Source: Aestuariivirga sp.
GTDB lineage: Bacteria; Pseudomonadota; Alphaproteobacteria; Rhizobiales; Aestuariivirgaceae
DNA: 64,000 nucleotides
Direction of reading: 5' to 3'
NCBI RefSeq assembly: GCF_020252405.1
Contig: NZ_JADCDA010000036.1
Span: 1-64,000, forward strand
Shown: positions 35,538 through 44,519 of the stretch, in pieces
Position numbering within the stretch: position 1 is the stretch's first letter
How the letters are laid out: every line of letters begins with the position of its first letter
Translations under genes and position numbers: made by a program
The notes under the pieces: generated by a model
What the model was told of the DNA's origin: nothing
The model's input: the letters and a program-made list of their open reading frames with translations, nothing else
Database searches by the model: none

Positions 35538-35852
35538 ATGGCCAATGCACACCGGGGCGAGATCGAGGCCGAACTCTCCCACACGCGCTACGTCCTGTGC
35601 CTCACGCTGGGCGCGCTGGCCGAGCTCGAATATGCCTATGGCGGGGAGGACCTGATCGCCATCGCGCAACGCTTCGAGGCGGGCAAGATCTCCGCCACCG
35701 ATGCGATCCGCGTGATCGGCGCGGGGCTTCGCGGCGGCGGCAACGCCATCAGCGACGAGGAGGTGGCGGCGATGACGGCGGAGGGCGGCGCACAGGGCTT
35801 CCTGTCCATCGTCGTGCGTCTGCTGCGCGCCACCTTCGCGGGCGAGCCATGA
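35538..35852 (+). CDS. GTA gp10 family tail assembly chaperone-like protein
   Basis: This 104-residue protein matches the GTA-specific gp10 family: ANAHRGEIEAEL, LCLTLGALAELEYAYGGEDL, FEAGKISATDAIRVIGAGLRGGG. It resembles phage tail assembly chaperones that bind the tape measure. The next gene overlaps by four bases (ATGA). Confidence 0.88.
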   Translation: MANAHRGEIEAELSHTRYVLCLTLGALAELEYAYGGEDLIAIAQRFEAGKISATDAIRVIGAGLRGGGNAISDEEVAAMTAEGGAQGFLSIVVRLLRATFAGEP

Positions 35853-36028
35853 AATTCCCGTGGGAGAAGATGATGGCGACGGGGCTCGGCACGCTGCGCC
35901 TCAGCCCGCGCGACTTCTGGGCCGCGACGCCGCGCGAAATCGCGGCGGCCTTTCCGAAACGCCAGCCCGGCGCGCTGCCGCGCGACGTGCTGGAACGCCT
36001 GCTCGAACAATTTCCGGATGACACATGA
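35849..36028 (+). CDS. Small phage tail assembly chaperone (gp10.1-like)
   Basis: This is a 59-residue product, MKFPWEKMMATGLGTLRLSP with ending FPDDT. It fits the short TAC_6-type chaperone found between gp10 and the tape measure in GTAs (pattern FWAATPREIAAAF). The track shows it only as part of a longer shadow ORF; the true start is the ATG overlapping the gp10 stop. Its own stop overlaps the tape-measure start. Confidence 0.82.
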   Translation: MKFPWEKMMATGLGTLRLSPRDFWAATPREIAAAFPKRQPGALPRDVLERLLEQFPDDT

Positions 36029-36576
36029 GCAACAATTCCCTTGACCAGATGAGCGGCCAGGCAGACCAGCTGAGGGGCCAGCTGCAGGATATCGACCGGC
36101 TCGCCGAGAGCGTGGGCAGCCGCATGGTGACGGCCTTCGCCAGCGCCGCCACGCAGGGGCGCAACCTGTCCGACGTGCTGAGGGGCCTCGGACTGTCGCT
36201 CGCCCGCATGGCGCTGTCGGCGGCGCTGAAGCCCCTGGGATCGATGCTCGGCGGGCTGACCGGCGGATTGATGAAGAATGCCGCGGGCAATGCCTTTTCC
36301 GGCGGCCAGGTGATCCCCTTCGCCGAGGGCGGCATCGTCAATTCGCCCACGCTCTTTGCGATGCGCGGGGCAACCGGGCTGATGGGCGAGGCGGGGCCGG
36401 AGGCGATCATGCCGCTGGCGCGCGGGTCCGATGGCAAGCTGGGCGTGCGCGGCGGCGGCGGCGTGAATGTGACGGTCAACATCTCCACCCCCGATGCGCA
36501 GGGCTTCCACCGCTCCCAATCCCAGGTCTCCGCGCTGATCGCCCGCGCCGTGGCGCGCGGCCAGAGGAATTTGTGA
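36025..36576 (+). CDS. Short tail tape measure protein (GTA gp11-like)
   Basis: The 183-residue product has an N-terminal coiled-coil helix (MSGQADQLRGQLQDIDRLAESV), a hydrophobic central helix (LGLSLARMALSAALKPLGSML), and the phage tape-measure C-terminal signature GGQVIPFAEGGIVNSPTLFAMRG plus GLMGEAGPEAIMPLARG. Tape length sets tail length, so a protein this short predicts a very short tail as in the Rhodobacter GTA, far below a normal siphophage. Confidence 0.9.
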   Translation: MSNNSLDQMSGQADQLRGQLQDIDRLAESVGSRMVTAFASAATQGRNLSDVLRGLGLSLARMALSAALKPLGSMLGGLTGGLMKNAAGNAFSGGQVIPFAEGGIVNSPTLFAMRGATGLMGEAGPEAIMPLARGSDGKLGVRGGGGVNVTVNISTPDAQGFHRSQSQVSALIARAVARGQRNL

Positions 36577-36577
36577 C

Positions 36578-37201
36578 ATGAGCTTCGATGACGTGCGCTT
36601 CCCCACCGCCATCTCGCGCGGCAGTTCCGGAGGCCCGGAGCGCCGCACCGAGATCGTGGTGACGGGCTCGGGCGCCGAAGAGCGCAACAGCCGCTGGGCC
36701 TGCTCGCGCCGGCGCTACAACGCGGGCTTCGGGGTGAAGTCGCTCGATGACATTCACCGCGTGGTGGCCTTTTTCGAGGAGCGGCGCGGCAGGCTGCACG
36801 GCTTCCGCTGGAAGGACCCGCTCGACTTCAAGTCCTGCGCGCCCGCCGCGGCGGTGACGCCCCTGGACCAGGCGATCGGCACGGGCGACGGCGCGGCCGT
36901 CAAGTTCCAGCTGGTGAAGCGCTATGGCTCCGGCCTTCGCGACTATGTGCGCACCGTCACCAAGCCGGTGGCGGGGAGTGTGCGCGTTGCCGTGGGCGCC
37001 CAGGAGGTGACGGGCTTCAGCCTCGATGCGCTGACCGGCGTGGTGACGCTCGCAGCGGCCCCGCCCGCGGGCGCCGCGGTGACGGCGGGATTCTTCTTCG
37101 ACGTGCCGGTGCGTTTCGACACGGACGAACTGCGCATCAACCTCACGCAATTCGCCGGCGGGGATATTCCCGACATTCCCATTGTGGAGATCAGGACATG
37201 A
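36578..37201 (+). CDS. DUF2460 distal tail protein (GTA gp12-like)
   Basis: This 207-residue protein matches DUF2460: FDDVRFPTAISRGSSGGPERRTEIVVTGSG, ERNSRWACSRRRYNAGFGVKS, and FFEERRGRLHGFRWKDPLDF. It forms the ring at the distal end of the tail tube. The end DTDELRINLTQFAGGDIPDIPIVEIR is typical. It overlaps the following DUF2163 gene by four bases. Confidence 0.93.
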   Translation: MSFDDVRFPTAISRGSSGGPERRTEIVVTGSGAEERNSRWACSRRRYNAGFGVKSLDDIHRVVAFFEERRGRLHGFRWKDPLDFKSCAPAAAVTPLDQAIGTGDGAAVKFQLVKRYGSGLRDYVRTVTKPVAGSVRVAVGAQEVTGFSLDALTGVVTLAAAPPAGAAVTAGFFFDVPVRFDTDELRINLTQFAGGDIPDIPIVEIRT

Positions 37202-38079
37202 GAACGCTTCCCGGCGGCCTGGCCCAGCATCTTGCCGGCGGCGCCACCACGCTCTGCCATTGCTGGCGGGTGGCGCTCAGGGGCGGCGAGGTGCTGGGCT
37301 TCACCGACCATGACCGCGATCTTGTCATCGACGGCACGCTCTATGAGGCGGAGGCCGGCTTCACGGCGAGCGAGATCGAATCCTCGCTGGGATTGTCGGT
37401 GGACAACCTCGAGGCTTCGGGCGCTCTCTCCTCCGCGCGCCTGAGCGAGGCGCGGCTGAAGGCGGGGGACTTCGACAATGCCGCGGTGGAGCTGTGGCGC
37501 GTCAACTGGCAGGACGTGGGCCAGCGGGTGCTGCTGAAGAAGGGCCATGTGGGCGAGGTGACGCGTGGACGCGGCTTCTTCACCGCCGAGCTGCGCGGCC
37601 TGTCGCATGTGCTGAACGAGCCGCGCGGGCGGCTTTACCAATATGGCTGCGACGCGGTGCTGGGCGATCAGCGCTGCGGGGTCGATCTCGGCAACCCGGA
37701 TTTCGCCGCCGCGGTTCAGGTCAATGCCTGCCGCGAACGGCGGATTCTCGAGGTGAGCGGGGCGTCGGGCTTCGCCGCGGGCTTCTTCGCCCATGGCACG
37801 CTCGCCTTCGCCACCGGGGCCAATGCCGGGCGCGGCGGCGCCATCAAATTCCACCGCGTGGCCGGCGCGCTGGTGAGCATCGAGCTGTGGCAGCCGCTGC
37901 TGTTCGACGCCGCGGCGGGCGACCAGCTTGTTCTGCGGGCGGGCTGCGACAAGCAGTTTTCCACCTGCCGCGCGAAGTTCAACAACGCGGCCAATTTCCG
38001 CGGCTTCCCGCACATGCCGGGCGACGACTTCGTGCTGGGTTACGCCGTGAAAAAGAAAACGACGAAAGGAAGGGGCTGA
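37198..38079 (+). CDS. DUF2163 tail hub protein (GTA gp13-like)
   Basis: The 293-residue product matches the BR0599/DUF2163 family: LCHCWRVALRGGEVLGFTDHDRDL at the start, YQYGCDAVLGDQRCGVDL in the middle and GCDKQFSTCRAKFNNAANFRGFPHMPGDD near the end. Cysteines in these motifs bind an iron-sulfur cluster in related hub proteins. It overlaps both neighbours. Confidence 0.93.
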   Translation: MRTLPGGLAQHLAGGATTLCHCWRVALRGGEVLGFTDHDRDLVIDGTLYEAEAGFTASEIESSLGLSVDNLEASGALSSARLSEARLKAGDFDNAAVELWRVNWQDVGQRVLLKKGHVGEVTRGRGFFTAELRGLSHVLNEPRGRLYQYGCDAVLGDQRCGVDLGNPDFAAAVQVNACRERRILEVSGASGFAAGFFAHGTLAFATGANAGRGGAIKFHRVAGALVSIELWQPLLFDAAAGDQLVLRAGCDKQFSTCRAKFNNAANFRGFPHMPGDDFVLGYAVKKKTTKGRG

Positions 38080-38510
38080 TGCTGGCGCAGGACAGGATCG
38101 TTGCCGCGGCGCGCGGCTGGATCGGCACGCCCTATCTGCACCAGGCAAGCCTGAAGGGCGTGGGAGCGGATTGTCTGGGTCTGGTGCGTGGCGTGTGGCG
38201 GGAGGTGGTGGGCGGTGAGCCGGAAACGCCGCCTCCCTACCAGCCCGGCTGGGCCGAAATGGGCGGCGGCGAAGCCATGGCGGAGGCGGCGCGGCGGCAT
38301 CTGACGGAGATCGCCTGCACGGACTATCGCCCCGGCGACGTGCTGCTGTTCCGCTGGCGGGCGCAGCTGCCGGCCAAGCATTGCGGCATCGCGGCGCCCG
38401 GCGGCCTCATGGTGCATGCGCAGGAGGGCGCCGCCGTGGCGGAGGTGGCGCTGTCGGCCTGGTGGCTGCGCCGCCTGGCCTTCGCCTTTCGCTTTCCGGA
38501 AGGTGCGTGA
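38079..38510 (+). CDS. NlpC/P60 tail peptidase (GTA gp14-like)
   Basis: This 143-residue cell-wall peptidase has the catalytic cysteine in VGADCLGLVRGVW (around residue 30) and histidine in LPAKHCGIAAPGG (about 95). GTA gp14 proteins help the particle penetrate peptidoglycan during DNA entry. The start is the ATG overlapping the DUF2163 stop; the track ORF carries an upstream shadow. Confidence 0.92.
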   Translation: MLAQDRIVAAARGWIGTPYLHQASLKGVGADCLGLVRGVWREVVGGEPETPPPYQPGWAEMGGGEAMAEAARRHLTEIACTDYRPGDVLLFRWRAQLPAKHCGIAAPGGLMVHAQEGAAVAEVALSAWWLRRLAFAFRFPEGA

Positions 38511-41500
38511 TGGCGACCGTGGTTCTGCAGGCCGTGGGAACGGGCCTTGGCACGCTGCTGGGTGGCCCCGTGGGCGGCGTGATCGGCCGCGCGCTGGGCG
38601 CGGTGGCCGGGAGCTTCATCGACGAAAAGCTGTTCGGCGGCGACCGCACCGCCAAGGGCCCGCGGCTGGCGGACCTGCGCGTCATGGCCTCCACCGAGGG
38701 CGCGCCCATTGCGCGGCTGTGGGGGCGCATGCGGGTGGCGGGGCAAGTGATCTGGGCCACCGACTTCATCGAGAAAACGACGAGCGAGGGCGGCAAGGGC
38801 GGCGGGGGCGGGGGCGGCGGCGGCGGCGGCAAGGTGAAGACCTACAGCTATTCCGCCAGTTTTGCGGTTGCCCTGTGCGAGGGCGAGATCGACCGCATCG
38901 GCCGCGTCTGGGCGGATGGCCGGCCCTTCGACCTCAGCGGCGTGACGGCGCGCGTCCACACCGGCAGCGAAACCCAGGAGGCCGACAGCCTGATCGCCGC
39001 CATCCAGGGCCAGGGCATGGCGCCGGCCTATCGCGGGCTTGCCTATGTGGTGTTCGAGCAGCTGCCGCTGGAGGAGTTCGGCAACCGCCTGCCGCAGCTC
39101 TCCTTCGAGGTGCTGAAGGGGGTGGGCGGCATGGAAAGCCATGTCAGGGCGGTGAGCATCATCCCCGGCTCCACCGAGTTCGGCTATGACACCGAGATCG
39201 TGACGCGCCGGGCGGATGAGGGCGTGACGGCGCCCGAGAACGCCCATGCCTCCGCCGTGGACAGCGACTTCAGCGTGTCGCTGGATCAGCTGGAGGCAAG
39301 CTGCCGCAAGGCCGCCGCCGCCTCGCTGGTGGTGGCGTGGTTCGGCAACGACCTGCGCTGCGGGACGTGCCGCGTCCGGCCCGGGGTGGAAACCGCGGAC
39401 AAGCAGACCTCCCCCACCCTATGGAGCGTCAGCGGCATCGCGCGCGGCGCGGCGCATGTGGTGAGCCGGCGCGACGGCGGACCCGCCTTTGGCGGAACGC
39501 CTTCCGACGCCTCGGTGCTCCGCGCCATTGCGGAACTGAAGGCGCGGCGGCTGAAGGTGATGTTCCATCCCTTCCTGCTGATGGACATCGCACCCGGCAA
39601 TGCGCTGCCCGACCCTTATGGCGGGGCCGGACAGGCGGCCTACCCGTGGCGCGGGCGCATCACCGGCGCGCTGGCGCCGGGGCGCGCGGGATCGCCCGAC
39701 AAGACGCCTGCCGCGGCGGCCGAGGTCGCCGCCTTTGTGGGGCAGGCGCAGCCGCAGCATTTCACCGCGGCAGGCGCCGGCGTGACCTATTCCGGGCCGC
39801 CCGAATGGAGCTTCCGACGCATGATCCTGCATTATGCGAAGCTCTGCGCACTGGCGGGCGGGGTTGACGCGTTCCTGATCGGCAGCGAGCTGGCGGGACT
39901 GACCACGCTGCGGCGCGAGGCCAACGGCTTTCCCTTCGTTGCCGCCCTGATGCAGCTGGCGCAGGAGGTGAAGGCAATCCTGCCCGCCGCCCAGGTGTCC
40001 TATGGCGCGGACTGGAGCGAATGGTCCGGCCACCAGCCGGCCGACGGGACGGGGGACGTGTTCTTCCATCTCGATCCCTTCTGGTCGCTGCCGCAGGTGG
40101 GATTCATCGGCCTCGACAATTACCTGCCGATTGCCGACTGGCGCGACGGCGAGCGCCACCTTGACCGGCTGGCGGGGTGGACCTCGGTCTATGACACCGG
40201 CTACCTCAAGGCCAATATCGCCGGCGGCGAATATTTCGACTGGTATTACGCGAACGACGCCGACCGTGCGCTGCAGCAGCGCACGCCGATCAGCGACGTC
40301 GCCTGCGCCAAGCCCTGGGTGTTCCGCCGCAAGGACCTGAAGGGCTGGTGGATGAACCGCCATTACGACCGCCCGGGCGGCGTCGAAAGCGCGGTCCCCA
40401 CCGGCTGGACGCCGCAGTCGAAGCCCATCTGGTTCACCGAGGCGGGCTGCGCCGCGGTGGACAAGGGATCGAACGAGCCCAATGCCTTCATCGACGCCAA
40501 GTCGGCCGAGTCGCGCCTGCCGCCCTTCTCGAGCGGCGCGCGCGATGACCTGATGCAGGCCCGGCACGTGACGGCGCTTGATGAATTCTGGTCCGAGCCG
40601 GCCAACAATCCCGCCTCCGCGGTGGATGGACGGCGCATGGTGAATGCGGCGCGCATATTCCTCTGGGCCTGGGATGCGCGGCCCTTCCCGCAGTTTCCGG
40701 CGCGCGACGATGTGTGGGCCGATGCGCTGAACTACGAGCGCGGCCATTGGCTGAACGGGCGCGCCGGCATCGTGCCGCTGGGCCGCCTCGCCGCCGACGT
40801 GATGCAGAGCTACGGCCTTGACGATGTCGACGTTTCCGCCGTCGAGGGCCTGGTCGCGGGCTTCGCGATCGACCGCGTGATGTCGTGCCGCGACGCGCTG
40901 GAAGGGCTGATGCGGGCCATGGGCCTCGACGCGGTGGAAAGCGGCGGGACCCTGCGCGTCTTCATGCGGAAATCCGCCGCGATCACGGCGCTGACGCCCG
41001 ACGGGCTGGCGGAGGCGAAGCCGGAGGCCCCGCTCTACCGCATCACCAGGGCGCAGGAAACCGAGCTGCCGGCGGCGGTCAAGCTGTCCTACCTCGAAGC
41101 GGGCCTCGATTACCGCCTCGCCGTGGCGGAGGCGAAGCAGACGGGGGGCGCGGCGCGGCGCGACAGCCTCATCGAACTGCCCGCCGCGGTGACCCAGGCC
41201 GAGGCGCAAAAGCGGGCCCAGGTCGTGCTGCAGGAGGCCTGGGCGGGCCGCGAGACGGTGGAGCTCGCCCTGCCGCCCTCGCATCTCGCGCTGGAGCCGG
41301 GCGATGTCATTGCGCTCGGCCTCGATGACGGCAGCTACCTGCTGCGCATCGAGGAGATTGCCGAGGCCACGTCGCGGAAGATCCGTGGACGGAGCTTCGA
41401 CCGCGCCGTGCAGGAACCCGCCGATGCGCCGGACCGCGGCCAGTCCGGCGAGACGGCGGTGATTTACGGGCCGCCCGCCGTGCAGGCGATGGACCTCGCC

Positions 41501-42400
41501 CTGGCGGACGACAGCGTGCAGGCGCACGCGCCATGGATCGCGGCGGCGGCCACGCCGTGGCCGGGCGAATTGTCGCTCTACCGCCGGACCGGCAAGGCCA
41601 GCCTCAGTTTCAACCGCGTCATCGGCAGCGCCGCCAGCATGGGCCTGCTGCTGACGCCGCTTGCCGCGGGACCCCTGGGCTGCCTCGACCGCGGGCCGGG
41701 GGCCATTGTGCGGCTGAGCTCGGGCGCGGTGTTCTCGGCGGGCCTCGACGAGCTTCTGCAGGGGGCCAATCTTGCCGCTGTCGGTTCAATGGCCACGGGC
41801 TGGGAGATCGTCCAGTTCGGAGCCGCCGAGCTGGTCGGGGTGCAGAGCTGGCGCTTGTCGCTGCTGCTGCGCGGGCAGTTCGGCTCCGAACCCGAGATGC
41901 GGGCGCTGCGCCCGGCGGGCGAGCGCTTCGTGCTGCTGGATGCGGCCGTGGTGCAGCCGGTCCTGAGCCTGGCCCAGGCGGGGCTGGAGCAGACCTGGCA
42001 GGCGGGCCCGTCCGGGGGCGGCCTCGCCCAGGCGCAGGCCAGCGTCACGCTGCGCAGCGCGCTGCTCGGCCTGCGACCGCTCGCCCCGGTGCGGCTGAAG
42101 GCGGCGCGGCAGGGCGACGGCGTGCTGTTTAGCTGGATCCGGCGCAGCCGCATCGGCGGCGACAGCTGGGAGGCGAGCGAGATTCCGCTCGCCGAGGAGC
42201 GCGAGGCCTATCAAATCGACGTGCTCGCGGGGGCCGCGGTGCGGCGCAGCGTGACGGCGGGCGAGAGCCAATGGCTCTATCGCGCCGCCGACATCGCCGT
42301 CGACTTCGGGCCTGGGGCCAGCAGTTTCACGCTGCGCGTGGCGCAGCTTTCATCGACATTCGGCGCCGGCGCCGCTGTGCAGGAGACCTTCCATGTCTGA
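38510..42400 (+). CDS. GTA hub/host-specificity protein with TIM-barrel domain (gp15-like)
   Basis: This 1296-residue protein is the largest of the cluster. It opens with glycine-rich helix sequence (GLGTLLGGPVGGVIGRALG), then IARLWGRMRVAGQVIWATDF, a pure glycine run (GGKGGGGGGGGGGGK, about residue 100), a TIM-barrel GTA domain (about 420-720, including DWSEWSGHQPADGTGDVFFHL and KPIWFTEAGCAAVDKG), and the phage tail domain with VKLSYLEAGLDYRLA. The start is the ATG overlapping gp14. It probably forms the tail tip and binds recipients. Confidence 0.95.
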   Translation: MATVVLQAVGTGLGTLLGGPVGGVIGRALGAVAGSFIDEKLFGGDRTAKGPRLADLRVMASTEGAPIARLWGRMRVAGQVIWATDFIEKTTSEGGKGGGGGGGGGGGKVKTYSYSASFAVALCEGEIDRIGRVWADGRPFDLSGVTARVHTGSETQEADSLIAAIQGQGMAPAYRGLAYVVFEQLPLEEFGNRLPQLSFEVLKGVGGMESHVRAVSIIPGSTEFGYDTEIVTRRADEGVTAPENAHASAVDSDFSVSLDQLEASCRKAAAASLVVAWFGNDLRCGTCRVRPGVETADKQTSPTLWSVSGIARGAAHVVSRRDGGPAFGGTPSDASVLRAIAELKARRLKVMFHPFLLMDIAPGNALPDPYGGAGQAAYPWRGRITGALAPGRAGSPDKTPAAAAEVAAFVGQAQPQHFTAAGAGVTYSGPPEWSFRRMILHYAKLCALAGGVDAFLIGSELAGLTTLRREANGFPFVAALMQLAQEVKAILPAAQVSYGADWSEWSGHQPADGTGDVFFHLDPFWSLPQVGFIGLDNYLPIADWRDGERHLDRLAGWTSVYDTGYLKANIAGGEYFDWYYANDADRALQQRTPISDVACAKPWVFRRKDLKGWWMNRHYDRPGGVESAVPTGWTPQSKPIWFTEAGCAAVDKGSNEPNAFIDAKSAESRLPPFSSGARDDLMQARHVTALDEFWSEPANNPASAVDGRRMVNAARIFLWAWDARPFPQFPARDDVWADALNYERGHWLNGRAGIVPLGRLAADVMQSYGLDDVDVSAVEGLVAGFAIDRVMSCRDALEGLMRAMGLDAVESGGTLRVFMRKSAAITALTPDGLAEAKPEAPLYRITRAQETELPAAVKLSYLEAGLDYRLAVAEAKQTGGAARRDSLIELPAAVTQAEAQKRAQVVLQEAWAGRETVELALPPSHLALEPGDVIALGLDDGSYLLRIEEIAEATSRKIRGRSFDRAVQEPADAPDRGQSGETAVIYGPPAVQAMDLALADDSVQAHAPWIAAAATPWPGELSLYRRTGKASLSFNRVIGSAASMGLLLTPLAAGPLGCLDRGPGAIVRLSSGAVFSAGLDELLQGANLAAVGSMATGWEIVQFGAAELVGVQSWRLSLLLRGQFGSEPEMRALRPAGERFVLLDAAVVQPVLSLAQAGLEQTWQAGPSGGGLAQAQASVTLRSALLGLRPLAPVRLKAARQGDGVLFSWIRRSRIGGDSWEASEIPLAEEREAYQIDVLAGAAVRRSVTAGESQWLYRAADIAVDFGPGASSFTLRVAQLSSTFGAGAAVQETFHV

Positions 42401-43559
42401 TACGCCATTGCTTTCGCTCCCGCTGCTTGCCGCCGCGCAGGCGCAGAAGCACGTGACGCACAACGAGGCGCTGCTGCGGCTCGATGCGCTGATCCATCTC
42501 TCCATCATCTCGCGCAGCCTGGCGGCGCCCCCTGCCGCGCCCGCCGATGGCGACCGCTATCTCGTCGCCGCCGCGGCCACCGGCGCCTGGGCCGGGCAGC
42601 AGGGCCTGGTGGCGCTCGCCCAGGCCGGCGGCTGGGCGTTCCTCAACCCGCGCAAGGGCTGGCGCCTGTGGGTGGAGGCCGAGGCGCGTTTGCTTGTCTT
42701 CGACGGCGCGCAGTGGCGCGAGCCTGTCACCATCACCGAACTCGCCAACCTGCTGCGGCTCGGCGTCAATGCGGCGGCCGACGACGTCAACCGGCTGGCG
42801 GTCGCCTCGCCCGCCTCGCTGTTCAGCCACGCGGGCAATGACCACCGCCTGAAGCTCAACAAGAATGCCGCAGGCGACACCGCCTCGCTCATCTATCAGA
42901 CCGGCTGGTCCGGCCGCGCCGAAATGGGACTGAGCGGAAGCGACGATTTCCGCATCAATGTGAGCAGCGACGGCGCGGCGTGGAAGCCTGCCCTGGTGAT
43001 CGACCGCGCCAGCGGCGCGGTGAGCCTGCCCAACACGCCCCAGACCCAGCCCGCCGTGCTCTATGGCCAGTCGCTCGCCAGCCAGGGCCCGGGCTTTGCC
43101 GCCGACACCTATCTCGCGGGCTCCGCCATCGCCATTCCGCCCGGCCGGCTGAAGCCGGGCACGCGCTATGTGCTGACCTTCGACGCGAGCAAGACGGCGG
43201 CTGGCCTGGTCACGCCGGTCATCACGCTGCGCTTCGGATCAGGCGCCGCCGTGGCTGACCTGGCGCTGGCCGCCATGAATTTTCCGCCGCAGACCGCCGC
43301 CGCGGATGACGGACGGTTCACCCTCGAAGCCACCTTCCGCGCGACCGGAGCGGCCGCCGCGATACAGGCCGTCTCATCGCTTGCCCATACGGGCGCGTCC
43401 GGCGGGCTTTCCAACACTCCGGGTCCGGTGCGGTGCGCGGGCCCGGTCAGTTTCGACAGCGCAATCGCGAACGCAACCATCGGCGTTTCGGTGAATGCCG
43501 GAACGGGTGCGGCGTGGACCGTCGCCCTCGTTCAGGCCCGGCTGGAGAACCTCGCATGA
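42393..43559 (+). CDS. DUF2793 domain-containing putative fibre or spike protein
   Basis: The 388-residue product starts with the DUF2793 domain: LSLPLLAAAQAQKHVTHNEALLRLDALIHL, GDRYLVAAAATGAWAGQQGLVALAQAGGWAFLNP. The C-terminal half is a beta-rich region (GAAWKPALVIDRASGAVSLPNTP, GSAIAIPPGRLKPGTRYVLTF) of adhesin type. DUF2793 proteins occur in alphaproteobacterial phages and GTAs, where they are candidates for receptor-binding fibres or head spikes. It overlaps gp15 by eight bases. Confidence 0.82.
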   Translation: MSDTPLLSLPLLAAAQAQKHVTHNEALLRLDALIHLSIISRSLAAPPAAPADGDRYLVAAAATGAWAGQQGLVALAQAGGWAFLNPRKGWRLWVEAEARLLVFDGAQWREPVTITELANLLRLGVNAAADDVNRLAVASPASLFSHAGNDHRLKLNKNAAGDTASLIYQTGWSGRAEMGLSGSDDFRINVSSDGAAWKPALVIDRASGAVSLPNTPQTQPAVLYGQSLASQGPGFAADTYLAGSAIAIPPGRLKPGTRYVLTFDASKTAAGLVTPVITLRFGSGAAVADLALAAMNFPPQTAAADDGRFTLEATFRATGAAAAIQAVSSLAHTGASGGLSNTPGPVRCAGPVSFDSAIANATIGVSVNAGTGAAWTVALVQARLENLA

Positions 43560-43774
43560 CCACCATCGAGCGTGACGTGGGCGCGCTGGAGGCGCGCATG
43601 CAGACGGTGGAGCAGGAAATCCATGCCATGCGCCAGGACGTGCGCGAGATCCGCGACGCGCTCGTCACGGCGCGCGGCGGCTGGAAGACGCTGGGCCTGG
43701 TGATCGGCTTCTCGATCACCTTCGGCGCGCTGCTGTCGCGCGTGGCGCATGCGCTGCTGACCGGCAAAATCTAA
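43556..43774 (+). CDS. Small coiled-coil, single-pass membrane protein
   Basis: The 72-residue product has a coiled-coil N-terminal half (IERDVGALEARMQTVEQEIHAMRQDVREIRDAL) and one hydrophobic segment (LGLVIGFSITFGALLSRVAHALL). The layout resembles XhlA-type or holin-accessory proteins placed before phage lysis genes. It overlaps the DUF2793 gene stop and precedes a lysozyme and a holin, which supports a lysis role by context only. Confidence 0.72.
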   Translation: MTTIERDVGALEARMQTVEQEIHAMRQDVREIRDALVTARGGWKTLGLVIGFSITFGALLSRVAHALLTGKI

Positions 43775-43775
43775 A

Positions 43776-43818
43776 GCATTTTGAGGTCAAGCGGACACCG
43801 GTTGACCGTCGAAAATGC
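43776..43818. repeat. Dispersed palindrome, family D, before lysozyme gene
   Basis: GCATTTTGAGGTCAA and TTGACCGTCGAAAATGC are imperfect inverted arms around GCGGACACCGG. The sequence resembles a dispersed intergenic element of Rhizobiales; only one copy is in this window. It lies in the only gap of the 3' half of the GTA cluster. Confidence 0.6.
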
Positions 43819-43850
43819 GAACAAACAAAGAGACAGAACAGGAGACGGCA

Positions 43851-44519
43851 ATGCAGGTGACAGACGAGGGACTGGCGCTGATCAGGCGCTTCGAGGGTTT
43901 CAGGGCCAATGCCTATCGCTGCCCGGCCGGAGTGTGGACCATCGGCTATGGCCATACATCCCAGGCGGGGCCGCCGGCGGTGAAGCCCGGCATGCAGCTC
44001 GGCGAGGAAGAGGCGGACCGTATCCTCAAGGACGATGTGCGGCGTTTCGCCGACGAGGTGGGCGCGCTGCTGGCGCGCGAGGTGAGCGGCGCGCAGTTCT
44101 CCGCGCTTGTGAGCTTTGCCTATAATGTGGGCATTCCGGCCTTCCGCTCGTCCTCGGTTCTCAGGGCTGTGAATGCCGGTCGCTTCCATGACGTGCCGGC
44201 GCGGCTGCGGCTGTGGGTGAAGGGCGGCGGCCGCGTGCTGCCCGGCCTCGAACGGCGGCGCGCGGCGGAGGCCGAACTCTTCATGTCCGAGACCGCGCCC
44301 CAGGCAGGGCGCGGCGCGACGGGTGCGCCCAAGAGCGTGGAGACCGGGCGGCAGCTGCGCCATGCGGGCGCCGTGGTGGGCGGAACGGCGGTGGCGGTGA
44401 GCGCGGCACATGCGCTTCCCGTGTGGGTGAGTGTGGCGGTGCTCGTGGTGCTCGTGCTGGCGGCGGGGGCCTATGCCTCCTGGCGCTGGCGCAGGCCGGC
44501 GGCCGGGAAGGTGGCGTAA
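43851..44519 (+). CDS. GH24 lysozyme (endolysin) with C-terminal membrane segment
   Basis: The 222-residue product is a T4-type muramidase: the catalytic glutamate is in ALIRRFEGFRANAY, with GVWTIGYGHTSQAG, FSALVSFAYNVGIPAF and GRVLPGLERRRAAEAELF following. The start MQVTDEG has AGGAG before it; the track adds twelve codons. The last 60 residues carry a linker and one strong membrane helix (LPVWVSVAVLVVLVLAAGAYASW) then basic residues, unlike most soluble endolysins. The stop overlaps the holin ATG by one base. Confidence 0.92.
   Translation: MQVTDEGLALIRRFEGFRANAYRCPAGVWTIGYGHTSQAGPPAVKPGMQLGEEEADRILKDDVRRFADEVGALLAREVSGAQFSALVSFAYNVGIPAFRSSSVLRAVNAGRFHDVPARLRLWVKGGGRVLPGLERRRAAEAELFMSETAPQAGRGATGAPKSVETGRQLRHAGAVVGGTAVAVSAAHALPVWVSVAVLVVLVLAAGAYASWRWRRPAAGKVA

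Noticed and set aside
35830-35870. Programmed frameshift joining the two tail chaperone genes
   Set aside because: Many siphophages use one, but no slippery heptamer is visible near the gp10 stop, and the second gene has its own ATG overlapping that stop.
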